This document shows, one piece after another, positions 58,362-64,000 of a stretch of 64,000 bases of DNA; position 1 is the first letter of the stretch; each line of letters starts with the position of its first letter. The notes beneath the pieces are model-generated. The model did not search any database. It worked only from the letters and a program-made list of their open reading frames with translations, and had not been told where the DNA came from. The DNA lies in contig NC_077245.1 in NCBI RefSeq assembly GCF_947179165.1, positions 49,062,286 through 49,126,285 on the forward strand, written 5' to 3'. The position numbers and the translations under genes are program-made. This DNA comes from Solanum dulcamara (lineage: Eukaryota > Streptophyta > Magnoliopsida > Solanales > Solanaceae).

Positions 58362-60207
58362 ATATATATCATAATGCATATACGTGCATGTAAAACTCTG
58401 TAACGTATCAAACATCCCTTAGATATCACCATAAAGCATGTTGAAAAGCCCCTAGGTATAGGATCTTACACATCCCAACACTATTCAACCTATAGTAGGC
58501 TCAAGGGTCGTAGTTCAACTACTTTATGGTCCTTATCATTTAAAAGTGAGTCCAAGTCATGAGTCACATCCAGAACCTGTAAATGGAATTGTCTCTAACT
58601 CATATCATATATCGCTTTACTTACCTTAACTATTTCAAAAAAAGGAAGGAATAGGCTTCACGTGTACTACTTTTAGTGATGTAGAAGACTTACAAGTCCA
58701 TAACTCAACTACCGCAGGAGTTCTAATATCGAGAAGTGAATAAGAGCCTTAACTCACACTCAGAGTTTTAAGAGTGGAATAACTACAACTTCATATATAT
58801 AATACTTACATCTAAGTCATGCCAAAAGAGAGGAAGAATAACTTTACATATACTACTTTTCAGTATATAGAAGACTTGAGGAATGAGAGTTTAACTACTT
58901 TAAGAGTCTTTAACATTCAGAAGTAAACACGAATTATGCATCATGAATCATGTTCAGAGCTCATGAATAAAGTTACTCCAAGATTCATACACATATCATT
59001 TGTCACTTAAATCTAAGACATGCCCAAAAGAAAGAAAACATAGGCTTTACATACTTATGCCAAAACATGACAAAAGAAGGAAACGTTAGCTTTACATACC
59101 TCTTACGGGTTAAACCTATTTAACATGAAAGCAATCCGATCATCAAAAATCCTTGACTTTCCAGCGTCTTAAGTTACATACGAGTATTCATAGAGCTCAT
59201 TTCCTTGCTTGTCTTCTCAACTAGTCCTTTAGCTAGTTAAGGCGTCAACAAAAATTACGCAGCATCTCCCCTATAATGTGCCCTATCCGAATTTCCAATT
59301 ATACTCCTAATATCTACAGCCAACCAACAAAAATAACCTGAAAAATATGTATATACAATTTACATCAATCTTATACTACATAAACGCCAAATGAATCGCT
59401 CGAAACTACGATACCAAAATAAGGTTTCTAGTTTTTATTTTGCAAAACCTTTAATCGTATGAAGCGGGGGTCGTGTGTCTGAAACTAGAAGCTCCCCCAC
59501 CTCTTTTAGAAAACATTTAGTACCTTCAAGACACACCACACAACCAGCAGCCACCTCCAAACACATAACGACTTACTTCGACTATAATTTAACTATAGCG
59601 ATTCCAATTTAGTTTATTTCGAACGTTGAGCATTTCTACGACATCTTTACACTTAAAGAAGCATAAAATGTGTGTAATAAATCTTATAGCAACACCATAA
59701 ACTTCAAATTGAAAGGGAAGACCTTACCTTTCCCGAAATTGGCCAAAACTCACCAAATCGCGCCTCGGAACCCTCTTGATGTGCTGAAACTGTAATGGAC
59801 TGTTTGTATCGCTTCTTCGCTGTCCCAATTTGAATTTTCTTGTAATTAAAAACCGTCATATTACCATGGGGTACCTTAAATAATTAATTCTTGGAACGAA
59901 ATCGGAAGACTCACCTTCCAAGGCTAAACCCGTAGCCCTCTCTCCTTGGCTCTCTAGGTTTTCTCTTTAAGTTTCTCTTAGTTTTCCAAGTGTAGAACTG
60001 AAAATATGGTTCTGTAGGAATCTTAAGATACATATATACACCTCCACGTAGTTGAGGAACACCGTAGATAATTAATTCACAGAGAGAAAATTGGAAACTT
60101 ACCTTAGTTCCTCTTAAACTGTGGCTGCTCTCTTTTCTCTCTATGTTTTTCCTCTCTTATGTTTGCTGAAATTTTGGATGAAGAATGAGTTAATAGTCAT
60201 CATAAGA

Positions 60208-60267
60208 CATATATATGTACCTCTTTAGAAGGTTCCACATGGAATCCCCCTAGGGGTGACACGTGGC
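60208..60267 (-). promoter_or_regulatory. Putative LTR promoter of the solo LTR 57406-60765
   Basis: GACACGTGGC (60258-60267) and the palindrome TTCCACATGGAA (60233-60244) precede CATATATATG (60208-60217) in element direction, at the usual spacing. Confidence 0.45.
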
Positions 60268-60765
60268 AGCCTCTTAGGGTGCTACCTCAACCCATACGGC
60301 CAATCACATGCTCCATGTGGCAGTGGGGTCCAACCCAAGCTGCTGCATCACCTACTTGAGCCTAAGTAGGTGCATCACCTACTTGCTTCGAATAGGCGCG
60401 TCGTTTCCTTATTTCTCTTTCGTGGGTTCATAATCTCGTCTTACTTCAGGATCCTATGCATTCCTTGCTATTTTAGCTCGATGTGTACTCAAGTAGCTTA
60501 GTATGCAAAATGTCCCAAGTAATAGCTTTCATAAGTACGTTGAGTCCTACGATTCACTACTTAGCCTCCAACTTCTTTTGGATTCTTATAACCCTATTTC
60601 CAATCTTCTCTCTTATGGAGTATCTCATTCTTCTTCCCTTAGGATTATTTGATAGCGTTATAGATTATCAAACTTATATGATGACTTCTAAGAAACTTAA
60701 GAGCCTTCCAAGAAACTTAAGAAGCTTACGAAGTGTTCCAAGGTACCAAAGTACAGGGTGTAACA

Positions 60766-61260
60766 TAAAATGCGTACCTTTATCAGGCATTATAGAAATG
60801 GCAAATCCATGCAACTAAACTATCTCACAGATGTAGATCCTAGCCAACTGCTTCACATTGTAGCTATTTTTCGGCGGAATGAAATAAGCTGATTTGGTCA
60901 ACTGATCCACAAGCACCCAAACTAAATCATGCGTATTCAAAGTTTAGGGTAACCCCGTTACAAATTCCATGGTAATGTGCTTCCACTTCTACTCGATAAT
61001 AGGCATCCTTTGCATAGGACCACCCTGTTTATGATGCTCATACTTCACTTATTGGCAATTTAAACACTTATCCACAAAATAAACATTGTCTCCCTTCATG
61101 CAATCCACCAATAGTGTTGTTTCAATCATGAAACATCTTTGCTTCTCCTGGGTGAATAGAATACTTGGAACAATAAGACTCCTCTAATATCATACGTACA
61201 CAATCACTAACCTTGAGAACACAAATACGACTGTTAATCCACAAAGCTCCCTTAAGATTA
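60766..61260 (-). pseudogene. M internal 2: integrase zinc finger and first half of the core
   Basis: The minus strand contains the HHCC region (near 61140-61020, with HD.KQHYWW-like and C..CQ residues), PMQRMPIIE (about 61010), then MDFV-like and DLVWVLVDQLTKSAYF-type residues of the core up to GTH at 60771, where the solo LTR intervenes. The core resumes at 57400. Confidence 0.75.
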
Positions 61261-62318
61261 ATATAGGCTGATTTAGCCTCACTCACAACACTTCCTCTTA
61301 AATAGTCCTCAATTTGTCATCAACAAGCTAATGTGCATAAATATGATCCATCAATGTATACCTAGCCTCCACAATGGACAAAATGCTATGAGGTGTAGAA
61401 ATGTCATGTCGGACTAACTATCTCGCCAATGACTAAATCTCAAAACCCAAAGGCATCTCATCCACCTTAAGAAAGGATAAACTACCCATACTAGGTTCAT
61501 TTTAAGTCAAAGTATCTGCTACCACATAAGCCTTGCCCAGATGATAAAGAATGGTGATGCCATAGTCTTTCAATAGATCAAACCACCTACGCTGCCTCAT
61601 ATCCTAATTTGGCTATAAAAATATATACTTAAGGCTACGATAATTAGTAAAGACCTCATAATGCACACCATAGAAATAGTGGCTCCACAACTAGAAAACA
61701 AAAACTACCACCGCTACTCCAAGTCTTGAGTAGGGTAGTTCTTCTCATGCACCTTTAGTTGTCAAGAAGCATAGGCTATAATTCTCCCTTTCTGCATCAA
61801 TACATAATACCATTCTTGGTCACCACATGACCTAAGAATTCCATAAACTCAATTTAAAACTCATATTAGGAGAATTTTGCATACAACTTCACCTCTCCCA
61901 ATCTCTAAAGTATGGACCTCAAGTGACTAACATGGTCGGCCTCATTATTGGAATAAACCAATATATTATCGATAATTAATGAAGGAGTCCAAATAAGGCC
62001 TAAATACTCGGTTCATCAACTACATAAAAGCATCCGGGGCATTAGTCAACCCAAAGGACATGACCACAAACTCATAAGGCCGATAACGTGTCCTGAAAGT
62101 AGTCTTTAGGATATCAGATTCTCAAAATCTCAACTAATGGTAACCCGATCATAAATCGATCTTAGAGAACAGTGACACACCCTTAAATAGATCAAATAAA
62201 TAATTGATATGAGAAAGAGGATACTTATTCTTTACGGTGAATTTGCTCAACTATCGATAGTTGTACCAACCTTCTTCTTCACAAATAAGACTGGTTCACC
62301 CTATGATGATACGCTAGT
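61261..62318 (-). pseudogene. M internal 2: reverse transcriptase and RNase H relic
   Basis: The polymerase motif reads IDNILVYSNNE near 61938-61972, with the second aspartate of the catalytic DD pair changed to asparagine. The region 61700-61560 retains RNase H blocks such as the LKVHEKNYPTQDLE-type and HYHLGK-type segments in shifting frames. Stops are numerous. Confidence 0.75.
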
Positions 62319-63042
62319 TTATATAAACCCCTTCTTCAACAAATATTCAAATTGTTCTTCCAACTCTTTCAATTCAGCTGAAGACATATGATAAGGAGAA
62401 ATAGAGATAGACTTAGTACCTAGCTCCAAATCAATCACAAAATTGATATCACAATTGGGAGGAACACCCGACAAGTCTGTAGGAAATACATCCATAAAAT
62501 GTCTTACCGCCCTTGTGGTCTCTAAAGGAGATGACTCCTTAGTAAGATCATATACATGAGCCAAATAAGACAAGAAACCCTTATCCATCTTATGGTGAGC
62601 ACGAATATAAGATATCACCATCTTAGGATACAAACTCATATTACCCTTCCACACCAAGCAAGGAAAATTAGGATAGGCTATGGTCATGGTCTTAGCATAA
62701 CAATCTAAAATAGCATGATAGAGAGATAATCGGTCAATACCTAATATCACATCAAAATCAAACATATCTTATAAAATCAAGTTTGCTCGGGTCTCTCTAC
62801 CCGAAAATATCACCACCCACCCCTAATATACCCGATCCATCATTAAGAACTTTCTTATTAGTAGAAATAATAGTAGGTACAGCAAGGGGCTCACATATAT
62901 AATTACCACCCACATCAAAATAGGTGGAAAAATAAGAATAGCTAGACCGTGGATCAAATAATACTGAAGAAGAATAGTGGAAAACCAGAACAATACCCGT
63001 AATCACTGGATTAGAGGCCTCTGCCTTAGATCTATCTGGCAT
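62319..63042 (-). pseudogene. M internal 2: protease and start of reverse transcriptase
   Basis: The frame 63042-62797 has VITGIVLVFHYSSSVLFDPR and SSYSYFSTYF, the protease active-site region where DPGS is altered to DPRS. The frame 62765-62319 stays open for 148 codons: MFDFDVILGIDRLSLYHAIL, DCYAKTMTIAYPNFP, then FMDVFPTDLSGVPPNCDINF, ELGTKSISISPYHMSSAELK and ELEEQFEYLLKKGFI. These lead from protease into the first reverse transcriptase motifs. It is the longest well-preserved pol frame in the window. Confidence 0.9.
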
Positions 63043-64000
63043 AGCATAGCATAATTGGCGATCACCACCAGCCTATGAACTACCATAAGTACTACCTTGA
63101 GCTCCACCCTTGGCTCCCCGGGTGCCACTTCTAGCACTCATTGAAGCTCCTCTAACGGGTGTGGAAAGCGTAGAACAAACAACCAGTGTCTTAGGCTGAA
63201 TAGTAAAAGGAACGCATTTGGGTCAATCCTTTGCCTTATGAATAAACTTATCATATACATAGCATCCTCGAGGACCCAAACCCTATAGAGGATAACCAAA
63301 AGTATCAATACGTCCTCAAGAGCCCGAAGAACTATCATAACTAGCATAATTCAATATAGATCCATCTATACTATCTATGCACTGAATCGCTACCTGAATC
63401 ACCCAGCCCTGGTAATAGTGGGTGCCTAGAACAAAATGCTCTCTACCTTTGGAGGAATGACCATTGAGATGACCCTTCTAATGGGACCTCTTGGCCCCTC
63501 TCTCTAGCATGTCAGATACCTTGTATCATCCTAGTATGACTAGTAATATTCTTAGAGGTACTAACAGATAACATAAGAGAGGCTGTAGCCTCTAGAAGAT
63601 AGCTAGCGAATCCCTTCACCAACTTTTATATATGCTCAAATCCTATTGGAATACTAAACATAGCATATCGATACACTCATGAAATTGAGCCTCGTACTCA
63701 GATATTGATAGGGAGCCCTGCTTCAATATTTTAAACTTATCCTAATACTGATCATAGAGCGTATAAGGCATGAACTTCTCAAGGAATTCCTCAGTAAACT
63801 ACTTCTAACTCATTATAGAAGAACTAATAGGTCTACAAGCAAGAACCAACCTCCACCCTCCTTGGCCATTTTTGCAAACTAAAAGGAAATGTAAGCTCCT
63901 TCATGTGCCTCTAAAATACCCAGGTTGAAAAATATGCACCAGTACTCAGTAAAAAAGTCAAGGACCTTATGTTTGTCCATACCATCAAATATGAGAGGTG
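63043..64000 (-). pseudogene. M internal 2: gag, decayed, continues past the window
   Basis: The zinc knuckle near 63260 reads GCYVYDKFIHK, the second cysteine being tyrosine. The arrangement is like 52440-53190: a proline- and serine-rich C-terminus, then the gag domain around 63600-63850. Frames shift repeatedly and no start is in the window. Confidence 0.72.

Larger units (their letters stand above)
57406..60765 (-). repeat. Solo long LTR splitting the integrase of M internal 2
   Basis: Termini are TATCACGACCC (TG changed to TA) and GGGTGTAACA, with perfect TAAAA duplications at 57401-57405 and 60766-60770. Removing it rejoins the GTHFTSHFW block of the integrase core. Splice-donor-like sites on the minus strand are at 60097-60105 (AAGGTAAGT), 59909-59917 (AAGGTGAGT), 59723-59730 (AGGTAAGG), 59094-59102 (AGGTATGT) and 58619-58627 (AAGGTAAGT). 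A purine box is at 59250-59276. Confidence 0.95.
50207..64000 (-). mobile_element. M-family tandem: internal 1, LTR2, internal 2
   Basis: Both LTR1 (ending 50206) and LTR2 (ending about 56513) are followed by the same 3' internal sequence (CCACCACTAAAACACA and CCACCTCTAAAACACA). LTR2 therefore serves as the 5' LTR of internal 1 (50207-53955) and the 3' LTR of internal 2 (56514 to beyond 64000, interrupted by a solo LTR). Such head-to-tail arrays can form by unequal recombination between LTRs. All genes are on the minus strand and broken. Confidence 0.82.

Noticed and set aside
1..64000. Host protein-coding genes or tRNA genes
   Set aside because: I found no open frame longer than 158 codons outside retroelement proteins, no intron-exon pattern with known protein similarity, and no tRNA cloverleaf. 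tRNA-like matches are primer binding sites only.

Overview
This window looks like a stretch of plant repeat DNA, most likely heterochromatin from a large-genome Solanaceae species such as pepper, tobacco or a relative. That assignment rests on the general look of the LTR families and the plant-type retrotransposon proteins, and is inference. I found no host protein gene, tRNA gene or intact rRNA gene. Almost every base belongs to LTR retrotransposons nested in one another. All coding regions are broken by stops, frameshifts or deletions.

Five groups of element can be separated. (1) A Ty3/gypsy family with very long LTRs (about 3.2-3.8 kb) lies on the minus strand, so its LTRs read TGTCACGACCC...TGTAACA on the plus strand. 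It is called the long-LTR family below. It supplies one element running off the left edge (A, 1-8016), one complete element with a target-site duplication (H, 23485-34843), three solo LTRs with perfect 5-bp duplications (35084-38493, 44268-48047, 57406-60765), and LTR pieces at 8017-9453 (plus strand) and 9454-10101. (2) A second group of Ty3/gypsy chromodomain elements has LTRs of about 2.1-2.3 kb: D (10102-13538), E (13539-14658), F (14659 to about 19130) and K (23148-48634 including nested insertions). (3) A Ty1/copia fragment (about 19130-22298) is fused to the reverse transcriptase region of F. (4) An older Ty3/gypsy family M occupies both sides of K as LTR1 - internal 1 - LTR2 - internal 2, head to tail and sharing LTR2. 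(5) A probable MITE sits inside H.

The order of insertion can be read from junctions. K landed in LTR1 of M, and the unfilled sequence is preserved in LTR2. H and a solo LTR then entered the 5' LTR of K, and another solo LTR entered its 3' LTR, where the 5' LTR preserves the empty site. A further solo LTR split the integrase of M internal 2. On the left, A appears to sit in plus-strand LTR B, B in minus-strand LTR C, C in the gag of D, and D in the integrase of E.

The features that go beyond ordinary nesting are these. A 5S rRNA-like segment lies inside the internal region of both A and H. The long LTRs carry a conserved promoter-like block, with palindromic G-box-like sites at 23-25-bp spacing next to a TATA stretch. 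Downstream of that promoter lies a recurring series of 5'-splice-site-like sequences and a repeated purine box. There is also a copia/gypsy junction inside reverse transcriptase. I see no evidence for a new enzymatic or defence system.
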